Position numbers and translations under genes: made by a program. 64,000 nt of DNA from CAIRDP01 sp037134895 (lineage in GTDB: Bacteria > Bacteroidota > Bacteroidia > Bacteroidales > FEN-979). Under the pieces are notes generated by a model. That model did no database searches, had not been told where the DNA came from, and saw nothing but the letters and a program-made list of their open reading frames with translations. Below, one piece after another: positions 52,901 through 60,903 of this stretch (the stretch's first letter is position 1; each line of letters begins with the position of its first letter). Where the stretch lies: NCBI GenBank assembly GCA_037134895.1, contig JBAXLI010000008.1, forward strand, positions 1 to 64,000, written 5' to 3'.

Positions 52901-54278
52901 AACGGCGCATTCCAAAACGTTCATTATCTACAATACCATCTCCGAAATTGATACCATTAATGGCTTCTGCCTTTACCAGCACAGATCCCGAGAATTCACC
53001 ATGAGCGCCCCAGGTCATATCTATAGTCTGGTTATTATATGTTACAATATCGCAAAGGTTTGGCATGCTCCTGAAAGAAGGTCCTTTAATGCCGGGGCCA
53101 TTATATGAGGGGTTGTCATACCCGTCAGCATCAAGATACGGACCCTGGAAAAAGTCAACACCTACAGCCGGTGGATGAGCTCCGTAAGCTTCAACCTGTC
53201 CTGTTCCGTCGATGGGCTTGCCATTGTAGCAATAACCAAGGCCACGCATAACATCACAGCCAACATAGTCATCATTTGCATACCCCAGGTCAGGGTCTAC
53301 CCACTGTGAGAAGTATGTGCCTGAAAGGGTATAGGTTGAACGGTTGATAAGTTCGTAAGAATAAAACGTCATATTATTGATTTCGTCGTTGGTTGCAAAG
53401 GCGAAATACTGTGCACGAATCTCCATACCGATCGGAGCTCCCTGGGTTTCGGAATGATAATTTCCTTTGTCATTGTATACACTCCAGAGAGTCTGGTCAC
53501 CCTTGATAACCTGGTCGACAAGGATACCGGCCGTATCGGTGGGTCCGCCATTGAGGATATGTGCTCTTGCCTGGCGCTGTCCGGGCTTCAGTTTGTTGGG
53601 GCAGAGATCATTGTTGAGGTCGTAATAAGGATAGTCACCCTGGGTGGGAGAATAAATCCCGTCACCATTTCTGTCGAAGAAAGGAGCAAGATAAAGAGCT
53701 TGTCCTTTTGAAGGATCACCGTTTCCCGGCCAGTTTGTTATCGTTTTCGGAATGGTATATTCGGGGTATGAAGCCTGGTCGTCCCACCATGCAAGGAAAG
53801 CTGTTACATCGGCACGGGTCATAGGATACAACTGGTCATACTTGGCGCAGACTGCATCAGTGATAGATGCGGTACCGTCAACAGTGAGAGGGCCGGGCCA
53901 GAAATCGTTATTCGTTTGAGCATTCTGAATGGTCGGTCCCTGTCCGTATTTATAAGCAGCAAGTTTCAGGTTATTGTTCATATCGATACCACCGATCCAG
54001 AGAGAAAAAGAGTACATTGACATCTTCTTCGAACCTTTCGGTATTTCATATGAAGCAACCCCGTCATTAAACCAGCCGTTGCCATATGAACGAATAATAG
54101 TTCTTACGTTATTCAAGTCAAGATATTTATAACCACCTCCGGGAGTACAACCGGCTGCAGCTTCTTTTATCGTCGGGCCGCTTTTAGGGTGCAACACGGG
54201 TTGTTCACGTGCTATGAGTGCATTGGTTACCAGTAAAAAGCCAAGTGCAATCACTGAAACTCGGAATATATTTTTCAT
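49902..54278 (-). CDS. Very large secreted protein with T9SS-like C-terminus
   Basis: Start at ATG 54278 (MKNIFRVSVIALGFLLVTN signal peptide), 1458 residues. The bulk has no domain I can name: tryptophan/tyrosine-rich beta sequence such as DLNNVRTIIRSYGNGWFNDG and FSLWIGGIDMNNNLKLAAYK, with calcium-site-like DRNGDGIYSP. The end has NVVPNPYYAYDDYERNQLDN, TVTIFDLSGTLIRQY and GGVYLIHVKAD as in T9SS sorting domains, but continues past the usual end to GMLRPVDLNSL. It lies between a TonB-dependent receptor and a PorV/PorQ-like protein, a conserved Bacteroidota trio in my recollection. Confidence 0.8.
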   Translation of the reverse strand: MKNIFRVSVIALGFLLVTNALIAREQPVLHPKSGPTIKEAAAGCTPGGGYKYLDLNNVRTIIRSYGNGWFNDGVASYEIPKGSKKMSMYSFSLWIGGIDMNNNLKLAAYKYGQGPTIQNAQTNNDFWPGPLTVDGTASITDAVCAKYDQLYPMTRADVTAFLAWWDDQASYPEYTIPKTITNWPGNGDPSKGQALYLAPFFDRNGDGIYSPTQGDYPYYDLNNDLCPNKLKPGQRQARAHILNGGPTDTAGILVDQVIKGDQTLWSVYNDKGNYHSETQGAPIGMEIRAQYFAFATNDEINNMTFYSYELINRSTYTLSGTYFSQWVDPDLGYANDDYVGCDVMRGLGYCYNGKPIDGTGQVEAYGAHPPAVGVDFFQGPYLDADGYDNPSYNGPGIKGPSFRSMPNLCDIVTYNNQTIDMTWGAHGEFSGSVLVKAEAINGINFGDGIVDNERFGMRRFVYHNNSGVPDYMQDPAYAPQYYNYLKGIWRDNTRMIYGGNGNLQGGGYGPTCDFMFPGDSDPCLWGTYGLEPNRPGTWTEATAGNNPSDRRFMQSAGEFTLLPGACNYITVGIPWARSIAGTNLESVELLRQVDDKCQTLFDNCFAVLNGPNAPDMTIEELNQELIIYLTNRKSNDAGNNYQEKYQEYDPTIQTPTTSKVRYDSLYHFEGYQIYQLKDATVSAADLDDATKSRQVAQCDIKNGVTKLVDWVYDPNLGGNKGQVMVDGTDLGVKHSFVLNTDLFSQGDPTFINHKQYYYMVIAYAYNNFKQYNPNDPAGLDGQKTPYLRGRGNIKQYTAIPHIPVGIVSNSFYGEGPEITRIQGQGNGGMILNLTQSTVDSIMMKPPADSLTNTYGGPDYPIAYRANYSVGAGPIGVKVIDPLNVISGKYMVKLDSMVPGPSTGNPFYNKKIMFGKWSAVDLTNFKTFRSDTSTIYPYESLFIELGFAITINQVPYPGDSVNAQGVASNNGMLWAPAAIYQDSLTRWLSGVPDSDVPASPLNWIRSGSYSTTNAAQVKYNDYDYDGSPKRPWDPNKNFGKIQVLDVPYTINGTTVTATGATWAPYVLAAAVEQTVNKNGPAYSLKQKRDYCKLTDIPSVDIVFTPDKSKWTRCPVIELCSDTNLSQGHAEQFSIRKAPSVNIEGQAGVSNVNPTLNSNYISATGMGWFPGYAINIETGERLNIMFGENSWLGADNGSDMLFNPSSRVFSPSGAPVFGGEHYIYIMGHMTKIVDASKFQVFPAYDAGAKLYTVMNQTKVDKWLAYGTALYTSIPLSVDGVPWLANQVTIKIRVNRAYQRYYSEPLPSTSKDTLNRNYPVYMFNTTPIATQKNNTDKATTDLDLINVVPNPYYAYDDYERNQLDNRIKIVNLPTKCTVTIFDLSGTLIRQYNVDKAGIPEPRSSTAGLNTDAKTSIDWDLKNFAGIPISGGVYLIHVKADNLGERTIRWFGMLRPVDLNSL

Positions 54279-54330
54279 AATTATATTATTTGTTTTCATA
54301 CGTCGCTTCTTTAACCTTAAATTACCTCGT

Positions 54331-57300
54331 TTAGAAATTGAACATTAAACCAAGCCTGATTGTACGAGGGCTGCTGTAATTATAAGGGCTCTGCATCTGA
54401 ATAGTATACATGTCCCTGTATGCCTGGGGATCAACCTGCTGGTTGATGACAGTCTGCCATTCAGGGGCTGTAAGGAATCCGTCATCATTGGGAGAACCTG
54501 TTGCAGGGTAAACGTAGGTAACGTTTTTGGTGTTGAGCAGGTTGTTGATTTCGAGATAAACATCAAGACTACCTGTTTTTTTCTTGTTAAGGGCAAAATC
54601 AAACTCCTTGTCGATGCGGAGGTTCAGGAGGAACTGCCATGGAAGGCGGGCGCCGTTGATAGAACCCTGGATGGGGCCCATCACTCCGAAAGGAAGGATC
54701 CTGCTTGATTTGGTATACGGGGTACCTGAACCACCGGTAAGGGTTAAGTTACCTCCGAAATTAGAAAGGAACTGTACCGGCGGCTTGCCTTTTTTCTTAC
54801 GGTTGATGACTGGTCCGTTATAGTCCTTGCCCGAACCCCAGCGGTAGTCAATACTGATATTGAACTGATGGCGGCGGTCATAACTGAGAGGGTTAAGAGT
54901 TCTCAGGTTAGGCTGGTCGGAACGGATGATACCACCTGCTGCATCATTGTCAGAACCTGTACCTGTTGCAAACTGCAAGGTGTAGTTGAAACGAATACGA
55001 GCGTTGCCTGTCCGGCGGAGGTCATAGGTAAGGGTTAAACCTTTAACTGTTCCAAAGTCGATATTATTATAAGAATAATACGTTTTGGGATAAGCTCCCG
55101 AGAGACGATACTGCTGGATCTGGTCGCGCATTTCACGGTAGAAGGCGGCAAGTTTCAGTGAGGAAGCGTTATTGATTTTCTGCTGGAAGCCGATTTCATA
55201 GTCGATGGTCTTTTCAGGTTTCAGGTTCGGGTTGCGGATTGTACCATTGGACCCTGTAGTTGCAATGAAAAGATACCTGATTGGTTCGATCTGAACTGCA
55301 CCCTGGGCTGGACGCTGTGTGAGGATGTCATAATGGGCATAGAACAATGCGTCGTCGGAGATCGGGAAGGAGAAGGAGATACGAGGCATTACATTAGTCT
55401 GTGGGGTATACTGCTTGAAAACTTCGCCTGTAATGACCTGGTTACCCGGATCGATCAGGAAGGGCTTAACACCGGTCGGATCGATGATACGCGGGTCAGT
55501 AACAGCTGTACCGTCTTTGGTATACCAGTTGTTTCCGCTACGGTAACCGGTAATACTTGTAGGATTGTTCAGGTCGTCAACATATACAACATAATCGCTG
55601 CCCATACTTGAAGGAACAAGCGCATCTTTAAGGGCGGTGCTTCCAAGAGAAGAAACGGTGTAAGCCGGGTAGAACAGGTAAGGATCTTTAAGAACCATCT
55701 GGTTTGCATCGAAACGGTCAACACGGATTCCGATATTGAAGATCAGATCTTTGAAAGCAAATTTATCCTGGATATAACCAGCCATGTAAATCGGGCGGTA
55801 AGCGCCGATCGGACGGGTGAAGTTGCCATTGGCGTCAGTGGCGGTAAAGAAATCGTCAAAAGCCGGCTGGCCTGATAATTTGTTGCCTGTGTAATCATAC
55901 CCATAATATCCTACGAGAGGGGCGCCATTATTTAACAATTCATCAGCGCTGAACATATCGATAGAGAAGATCGAAGAGCCTGCAGTTGTTGTATGGAGCT
56001 TCATCTGGTTGTCATAGTAATTGATCGAGTTATTGGCAAAATCATAGGAATAAATATCGATAAGGTCGGTTCCGTCAACAGGAAGGCCGAGTTTCTTACG
56101 AAGGTTAATGTCAAAGTTTCTCTGAGCAGGCTGGTCGTATTTACGGAAATAGTTAATAGTATCCATAAATACTCCGTCCCTGTAAACAAGCTGGGGATTC
56201 GATTTGTCAAGCTGTGTAAGCTGGAAGTTGGTCAGACCCCGCATAAGCGGCCAGAGGCTTACACCGTTATACCCGATAAATCGTGATGTTCTCTGCTGAT
56301 ACTGCAAACCAATCTGAATTTCATGGTTGCCAAGGTCAGCGGCAAAAGAAGCGTTCACTGCAATCTGATCGCTGGTGTTCTTGTTATAGCCTGTGTTATT
56401 AACACCGGTGGGAGTCCACATTGAATAAGCGCCCTGGGGCTGCATACCATTGATAAGGCCTCTTCCGGAAATGATGTTATCAAGATTATCATAATGGCCG
56501 GCAGGATTATCGTAGAAACCGTAATACTGTGAAGTCCAGGCAGATGACTCGGGATTGATATCAGAAGGTTTGTAAATTACGATAGTATCCTGGGTGTTGT
56601 TCTGAAGGTGAGCCCATTTACGTGCAATACTGTCGTATGCGAGCTGGGGGGTATAGGTGCGGATGCTGTGGGTTTGAAAACTGCCTACATAGCCATACTT
56701 GAATAATTCCTTCTGAAGGGTGGGGTCCTGGGTTTCGCCGTAATTCCTGGTAAAGTCAGCACCAATGGAATAGTACATGTTCTTTATGAACGACTTGCTG
56801 TCCTGGGCCTGGAGGAAACGCTGGGTGAAACGTGCATTGACGCGCCAGGTATAACCCTGGGATGCTGAGTTGCCTTCCCAGTCCATCAGGCTTTGCCCGA
56901 ATGCGAAGTTATGACTGTTGAAATAGGAGAAAGTACCGCCAAATGAAAGGTTGATACTGCGGGAAACCCTGAAATCGAGTTTACCCGAAATGTTAACGTT
57001 ATACCCCCTGCTGTTCAGGGTTGTTTTTGTTTTCTCAAAATCGTTGAAGGTAAGGAATTCATTGTTGTAGAAAACACCCTGGGACTGTCCGTACTGCCTG
57101 AGAGGGTTTGTTTTCAGAAAGTCAAGCATGTTGTCATTTACCTTGTAATTCGGATAAGCTGCCGGAGCTCCGTCTTTTGTGTAGATGAAGTCACCTGCAA
57201 CGAAGAATCCCATGATAGGGGTCTTGGTTCCTTTAACAGTATCTTTCTTGGAAAAAACAGGGCCTGTAAAATTCAGACCGAGACGGTTATATCCAAACGC

Positions 57301-58038
57301 ATCAAGAAACTGGGAGGTCTGCATATCAATACCTCCGTTGAAGTCCTTTGAAGGACCTCTTGTAGTAACACTGATGATACCACCTGTCGCATCACCATAG
57401 GCTGCCGGCGTACCTCCGAGGATAACCTCCACCTGTTCGATGGCTGACTGGGGAAGTGCATTACTACCTGTTACGCGCATACCGTCAATATAGTAAACCG
57501 TACCTGATGAACGGGCACCACGCATACTGGTAATGTCACCATTTGCATTCGTGGTCACACCTCCAACTGTGGTGGCGACAGCCTCGGCTGAACGGTTGGC
57601 CATTTTGGCAATTTCGTCGGAGGTGACTGTTCCTCCGGATGTTGTCTGGTCTTTGGAGATCAGGGGAACTTTGTAATCGACCACCTGTACTTCCTGGAGG
57701 TTGGTGGCAGTCTGCTCAAGTTCCAGGTCCTGGAACGTGATCTTGTCCACAATGATCTGGATGCCTTTCATCTGCATTGGCCTGTAACCAACATAGGATG
57801 CTTTCAGGTCGATTTTACCTCCGGGGATGGGCTTGATGAGGTAGTTGCCATCAAAATCTGTTGTGGCCCCTCCCACCTGGACACCTCCAAGTTCAATGAC
57901 TATGTTGGCAAAAGGAATAGGTTCCTTCGTAGCCTTGTCAACAATTTTCCCCTTGAGGGTCCCTGATCCGGTTTGTGAGAATACCAACAAACTTGTTGTC
58001 AGTACGAACGCAAGAGTTAATAGTAAATTTCTTAACAT
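54331..58038 (-). CDS. TonB-dependent outer membrane receptor
   Basis: Start at ATG 58038 (MLRNLLLTLAFVLTTSLLVF signal peptide), 1235 residues. An N-terminal carboxypeptidase-like regulatory domain (GTLKGKIVDKATKEPIPFAN, ~25-105), then a plug domain (~125-230: SMRGARSSGTVYYIDGMRV, QVEVILGGTPAAYGDATGG) and a long 22-stranded barrel ending RTIRLGLMFNF. Energised uptake or export across the outer membrane; no SusD gene is adjacent, and instead a giant secreted protein and a PorV-like barrel follow. First gene of the trio. Confidence 0.92.
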   Translation of the reverse strand: MLRNLLLTLAFVLTTSLLVFSQTGSGTLKGKIVDKATKEPIPFANIVIELGGVQVGGATTDFDGNYLIKPIPGGKIDLKASYVGYRPMQMKGIQIIVDKITFQDLELEQTATNLQEVQVVDYKVPLISKDQTTSGGTVTSDEIAKMANRSAEAVATTVGGVTTNANGDITSMRGARSSGTVYYIDGMRVTGSNALPQSAIEQVEVILGGTPAAYGDATGGIISVTTRGPSKDFNGGIDMQTSQFLDAFGYNRLGLNFTGPVFSKKDTVKGTKTPIMGFFVAGDFIYTKDGAPAAYPNYKVNDNMLDFLKTNPLRQYGQSQGVFYNNEFLTFNDFEKTKTTLNSRGYNVNISGKLDFRVSRSINLSFGGTFSYFNSHNFAFGQSLMDWEGNSASQGYTWRVNARFTQRFLQAQDSKSFIKNMYYSIGADFTRNYGETQDPTLQKELFKYGYVGSFQTHSIRTYTPQLAYDSIARKWAHLQNNTQDTIVIYKPSDINPESSAWTSQYYGFYDNPAGHYDNLDNIISGRGLINGMQPQGAYSMWTPTGVNNTGYNKNTSDQIAVNASFAADLGNHEIQIGLQYQQRTSRFIGYNGVSLWPLMRGLTNFQLTQLDKSNPQLVYRDGVFMDTINYFRKYDQPAQRNFDINLRKKLGLPVDGTDLIDIYSYDFANNSINYYDNQMKLHTTTAGSSIFSIDMFSADELLNNGAPLVGYYGYDYTGNKLSGQPAFDDFFTATDANGNFTRPIGAYRPIYMAGYIQDKFAFKDLIFNIGIRVDRFDANQMVLKDPYLFYPAYTVSSLGSTALKDALVPSSMGSDYVVYVDDLNNPTSITGYRSGNNWYTKDGTAVTDPRIIDPTGVKPFLIDPGNQVITGEVFKQYTPQTNVMPRISFSFPISDDALFYAHYDILTQRPAQGAVQIEPIRYLFIATTGSNGTIRNPNLKPEKTIDYEIGFQQKINNASSLKLAAFYREMRDQIQQYRLSGAYPKTYYSYNNIDFGTVKGLTLTYDLRRTGNARIRFNYTLQFATGTGSDNDAAGGIIRSDQPNLRTLNPLSYDRRHQFNISIDYRWGSGKDYNGPVINRKKKGKPPVQFLSNFGGNLTLTGGSGTPYTKSSRILPFGVMGPIQGSINGARLPWQFLLNLRIDKEFDFALNKKKTGSLDVYLEINNLLNTKNVTYVYPATGSPNDDGFLTAPEWQTVINQQVDPQAYRDMYTIQMQSPYNYSSPRTIRLGLMFNF

Positions 58039-58132
58039 ACCATACAATTTTATGTTAGATTATGATGCGCTTAAAAAGGTGGTAAAAGTAATAATTATTT
58101 AAAATGAAATTCAAAATATTTAATAAGTCCTA

Positions 58133-58164
58133 CAAATATATACCCATTCTAAATTAGGATCAAC
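58133..58164 (-). promoter_or_regulatory. Promoter of the receptor/secreted protein/PorV operon
   Basis: On the minus strand GTTG (58161-58164) is followed after 20 bases by TATATTTG (58133-58140), close to the Bacteroidota consensus. The leader to ATG 58038 would be about 90 bases. Confidence 0.55.
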
Positions 58165-58226
58165 TTATATAGATAACATGTTGACAATGATCGCCAAAGT
58201 GGAATATTTCAGCTTTGAAAATCCTA

Positions 58227-58481
58227 TCAGCGCTTAACAGGAGTAAGGGAGCCTGATTCTTTCCTGCTTTGACGCATCATCCCTCTGGTATTCTTGGATT
58301 GAATCTTTTTATGCCGCTTTACTGCGTCGTGGTATTCCTTCTCTGCTTTCTTCTGTTTTCTGGCCCTTTCCTTGTTTATTTTTTTCTGATTTACCCTGTG
58401 TTCCTGCCCCGAAGCCCACGATATGCTAAGGGCTAGAATCAACATCAACATAATCAAGCGTTTAAGCTTGTGTTTCAGCAT
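58227..58481 (-). CDS. Small exported lysine/arginine-rich protein
   Basis: An 84-residue protein with a signal peptide (MLKHKLKRLIMLMLILALSI..., cut after SWASG) and a highly basic mature part (QKKINKERARKQKKAEKEYH), probably helical. No known domain. Codon-like composition and the clean signal peptide support it as real. It stands alone between the receptor operon and a plus-strand lipoprotein gene. Confidence 0.6.
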   Translation of the reverse strand: MLKHKLKRLIMLMLILALSISWASGQEHRVNQKKINKERARKQKKAEKEYHDAVKRHKKIQSKNTRGMMRQSRKESGSLTPVKR

Positions 58482-58649
58482 TTAAAAATAGCTTAGATGA
58501 TCAATCTGGTGAAAACTGATGCACGAAGATACAAAATTAACCGGAACTGAGTACAGACCTAACATTTTTTAAACCGGAAGAATTAAATTTTATCTTGCAC
58601 AAGAATTGAACGATTCTTACGTTAAAATGATATATCCGGGAACAGGACT

Positions 58650-59090
58650 ATGAAAAGATTTGTGAAACCTGCAGTCATCTTACCCTTCTTTTTTGCTTTT
58701 ATTGTAATTTCCTGCAGCAAGACAGAGGACACTCAAAGGCCTGAGATCCCTTATGTGTTAGTAAATTTTTTCATAACACCCAATTCAACTCAGTATATCG
58801 AGCTGAACCATATAGGCGGTTCTGTCGCTGTTACAGGGGGATATAAAGGAATAATAATCTACAGGAAAACCGAAAACGAATTCATGGCTTTTGAGCGGGC
58901 ATGTGCTTACGATCCCACAGCCGACAGTTCCCAGGTCAGGATTGAGGTTTCGGGGATTACCTGCAATTGTCCCAAATGTAAATCGAAGTATATATTACTT
59001 GATGGTTCGCCATTCCAGGGGCCATCCCAATGGGCTCTTAAACAATATCGTACAAACTACGACGGAACCTATCTTTACATATCGAATTAG
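58650..59090 (+). CDS. Rieske-fold-like lipoprotein lacking the histidine ligands
   Basis: A 146-residue lipoprotein (lipobox VISCSK, Cys22). The C-terminal half follows a Rieske [2Fe-2S] layout: a first box AFERACAYDPTADSS, a second box NCPKCKSKYILLDGSPFQGP, then a beta end (RTNYDGTYLYIS). Standard Rieske boxes are CxH and CPCH; here the His positions read Tyr and Cys/Lys, so a normal cluster is not expected. Related His-less Rieske-like lipoproteins occur in Bacteroidota. Role unknown. Confidence 0.7.
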   Translation: MKRFVKPAVILPFFFAFIVISCSKTEDTQRPEIPYVLVNFFITPNSTQYIELNHIGGSVAVTGGYKGIIIYRKTENEFMAFERACAYDPTADSSQVRIEVSGITCNCPKCKSKYILLDGSPFQGPSQWALKQYRTNYDGTYLYISN

Positions 59091-59160
59091 GGGTTGGGGT
59101 TTGGGGGTTAGGGATTAGTTTATCTCCAATCCCTAATCCCTAATCCCTAATCCCTAATCC
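59091..59160. repeat. Ten-heptamer array exactly spanning two stop codons
   Basis: Seventy bases between the stop of the Rieske-like gene (59088-59090) and the stop of ahcY (59161-59163) are ten 7-mers in register: GGGTTGG GGTTTGG GGGTTAG GGATTAG TTTATCT CCAATCC and four CTAATCC. The G-rich left part pairs with the C-rich right part, giving a hairpin that could end both transcripts. Confidence 0.92.
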
Positions 59161-60582
59161 CTAATACCTGTAATGTTCAGGCTTATACGGGCCGTCTTTG
59201 GGAACGCTGATGTACTCAGCCTGTTCATCAGTGAGCCTGGTAAGTTTCACTCCCAACTGGTCAAGGTGTAAACGGGCCACTTCTTCATCAAGTTTTTTCG
59301 GAAGCCGGTAAACACCAACCTCGTATGTGTTTTTCCACAGGTCGAGCTGGGCCAGGGTCTGGTTTGTAAACGAATTGGACATAACAAACGAAGGATGACC
59401 TGTTGCACAGCCAAGGTTCACCAGCCTGCCTTCGGCCAGCAGGTAGATGCATTTACCGTCGGGATAAATATATTTGTCGACCTGGGGCTTGATATTCACA
59501 ATGTTTATTCCAGGCCAGTTGTTAAGCTGTTCTACCTGGATCTCATTATCAAAATGTCCTATATTACATACAATAGCCTCATCTTTCATTTTCGAAAGAT
59601 GGTCAGCTGTGATCACATCTTTGTTGCCTGTAGTTGTCACATAAATGTTCCCCTCTTTCAGTGCCTCATCGATCGTTGAGACCTCGAAGCCTTCCATTGC
59701 AGCCTGAAGTGCACAGATAGGATCAATTTCGGTAACTATCACACGGGCACCATATGACTTCATCGAACGGGCACAACCTTTACCAACATCTCCATAACCT
59801 AAAACCACGACAACCTTGCCTGCAATCATCACATCGGTTGCACGCTTGATGCCATCGGCAAGAGATTCGCGGCAACCATAAAGATTGTCGAACTTTGATT
59901 TTGTAACAGAATCGTTGACATTAATTGCAGGTACAAGCAGTTCACCCCTTTCCTTCATCTGGTAAAGCCTGTGCACGCCAGTAGTTGTTTCTTCCGAAAC
60001 TCCTTTCCACTCTTTTACAACATTATGCCAATGATGATTGTTCTCAACATAAACAGCCTGAAGCTGTTTCAAAAAGGCCTTCTCTTCCTGGCTGTTTACA
60101 GGAGCTTTAAGGATCTCCGGATGTTTCTCGGCATCGAATCCCTTATGGATCATAAGAGTAGCGTCACCTCCATCATCAACAATAAGGTTCGGGCCTTTAC
60201 TGCCTTCAAATGTCAATGCCATAAAGGTGCACCACCAGTATTCTTCAAGACTTTCACCCTTCCATGCAAACACAGGAATATTTTTGGCAGCAATGGCTGC
60301 AGCTGCATGATCCTGGGTTGAAAAAATGTTGCAGGAGGCCCAGCGGACTTCAGCGCCCAGTTCGACCAGGGTTTCAATAAGTACAGCAGTTTGTATGGTC
60401 ATATGCAAAGAACCACTGATTCTTGCCCCTTTCAAAGGTTTTTCGGCAGAATACTGTTTCCTGATCGACATCAGGCCAGGCATTTCTTTCTCGGCTATCT
60501 CAATTTCCTTACGACCCCATTCGGCCAGGGAAATATCTGCCACTTTGAATTTTGCATTGTTTTCCAACATGATTTTATGCAT
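59161..60582 (-). CDS. ahcY: Adenosylhomocysteinase
   Basis: S-adenosylhomocysteine hydrolase, 473 residues from ATG 60582 (MHKIMLENNAKFKVADISLA); ATG 60570 is an alternative, and the open frame from 60609 would overlap the promoter. Conserved features: EKEMPGLMSIR, SGSLHMTIQTAV, WASCNIFSTQDHAAAA, the NAD site VVLGYGDVGKGCA and the C-terminal KPEHYRY. It splits S-adenosylhomocysteine to adenosine and homocysteine, the substrate of MetH encoded 1 kb away. Confidence 0.96.
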   Translation of the reverse strand: MHKIMLENNAKFKVADISLAEWGRKEIEIAEKEMPGLMSIRKQYSAEKPLKGARISGSLHMTIQTAVLIETLVELGAEVRWASCNIFSTQDHAAAAIAAKNIPVFAWKGESLEEYWWCTFMALTFEGSKGPNLIVDDGGDATLMIHKGFDAEKHPEILKAPVNSQEEKAFLKQLQAVYVENNHHWHNVVKEWKGVSEETTTGVHRLYQMKERGELLVPAINVNDSVTKSKFDNLYGCRESLADGIKRATDVMIAGKVVVVLGYGDVGKGCARSMKSYGARVIVTEIDPICALQAAMEGFEVSTIDEALKEGNIYVTTTGNKDVITADHLSKMKDEAIVCNIGHFDNEIQVEQLNNWPGINIVNIKPQVDKYIYPDGKCIYLLAEGRLVNLGCATGHPSFVMSNSFTNQTLAQLDLWKNTYEVGVYRLPKKLDEEVARLHLDQLGVKLTRLTDEQAEYISVPKDGPYKPEHYRY

Positions 60583-60606
60583 ATGAGTCAGGTTAAAATT
60601 TGGGTG

Positions 60607-60614
60607 CAAAGGTA
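60607..60614 (-). promoter_or_regulatory. Candidate -7 element of ahcY
   Basis: TACCTTTG on the minus strand, 24 bases before ATG 60582. It overlaps the earlier in-frame ATG at 60609, which argues against that start. Upstream sequence is heptamer array. Confidence 0.45.
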
Positions 60615-60630
60615 GGAAAAAAATATTTAC

Positions 60631-60805
60631 GAGTTACGAGTTACGAATTGCGAATTTCGAATTTCGAACTACAGGATGCAAGATGCAGGATCCATGATAT
60701 CCACTTATCCTGCATCCTGCATCCAGCATCCAGCATCCAGCATCCTGCATCCTGCATCCAGCATCCTGTATCCTGCATCCTGCATCCTGCATCCTGCATC
60801 CTCCA
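60631..60805. repeat. Heptamer array between ahcY and phosphopantetheinyl transferase
   Basis: Twenty-five 7-mers in one register: GAGTTAC/GAATTTC words, then AGGATGC AAGATGC AGGATCC, a turn (ATGATAT CCACTTA), then fourteen units of TCCTGCA/TCCAGCA type and TCCTCCA. The AGGATGC words before the turn are complementary to the TCCTGCA words after it, so a hairpin can form. It occupies the upstream regions of both divergent genes. Confidence 0.9.
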
Positions 60806-60845
60806 TCTGCCCGCACTCCCATTTCCAATTCCCGGTAATATGTAT

Positions 60846-60853
60846 TACTTTTG
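60846..60853 (+). promoter_or_regulatory. Candidate -7 element of phosphopantetheinyl transferase
   Basis: TACTTTTG matches TAnnTTTG, 50 bases before ATG 60904. No clear TTTG at -33. Confidence 0.4.
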
Positions 60854-60903
60854 ATGCAGATCATGACAAAACTTATAAAACAGAAATCCCCACCTCCACT
60901 ATC

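Noticed and set aside
60676..60903. N-terminal extension of the phosphopantetheinyl transferase frame
   Set aside because: The extension is translated repeat DNA upstream of a promoter-like element and has no family similarity.
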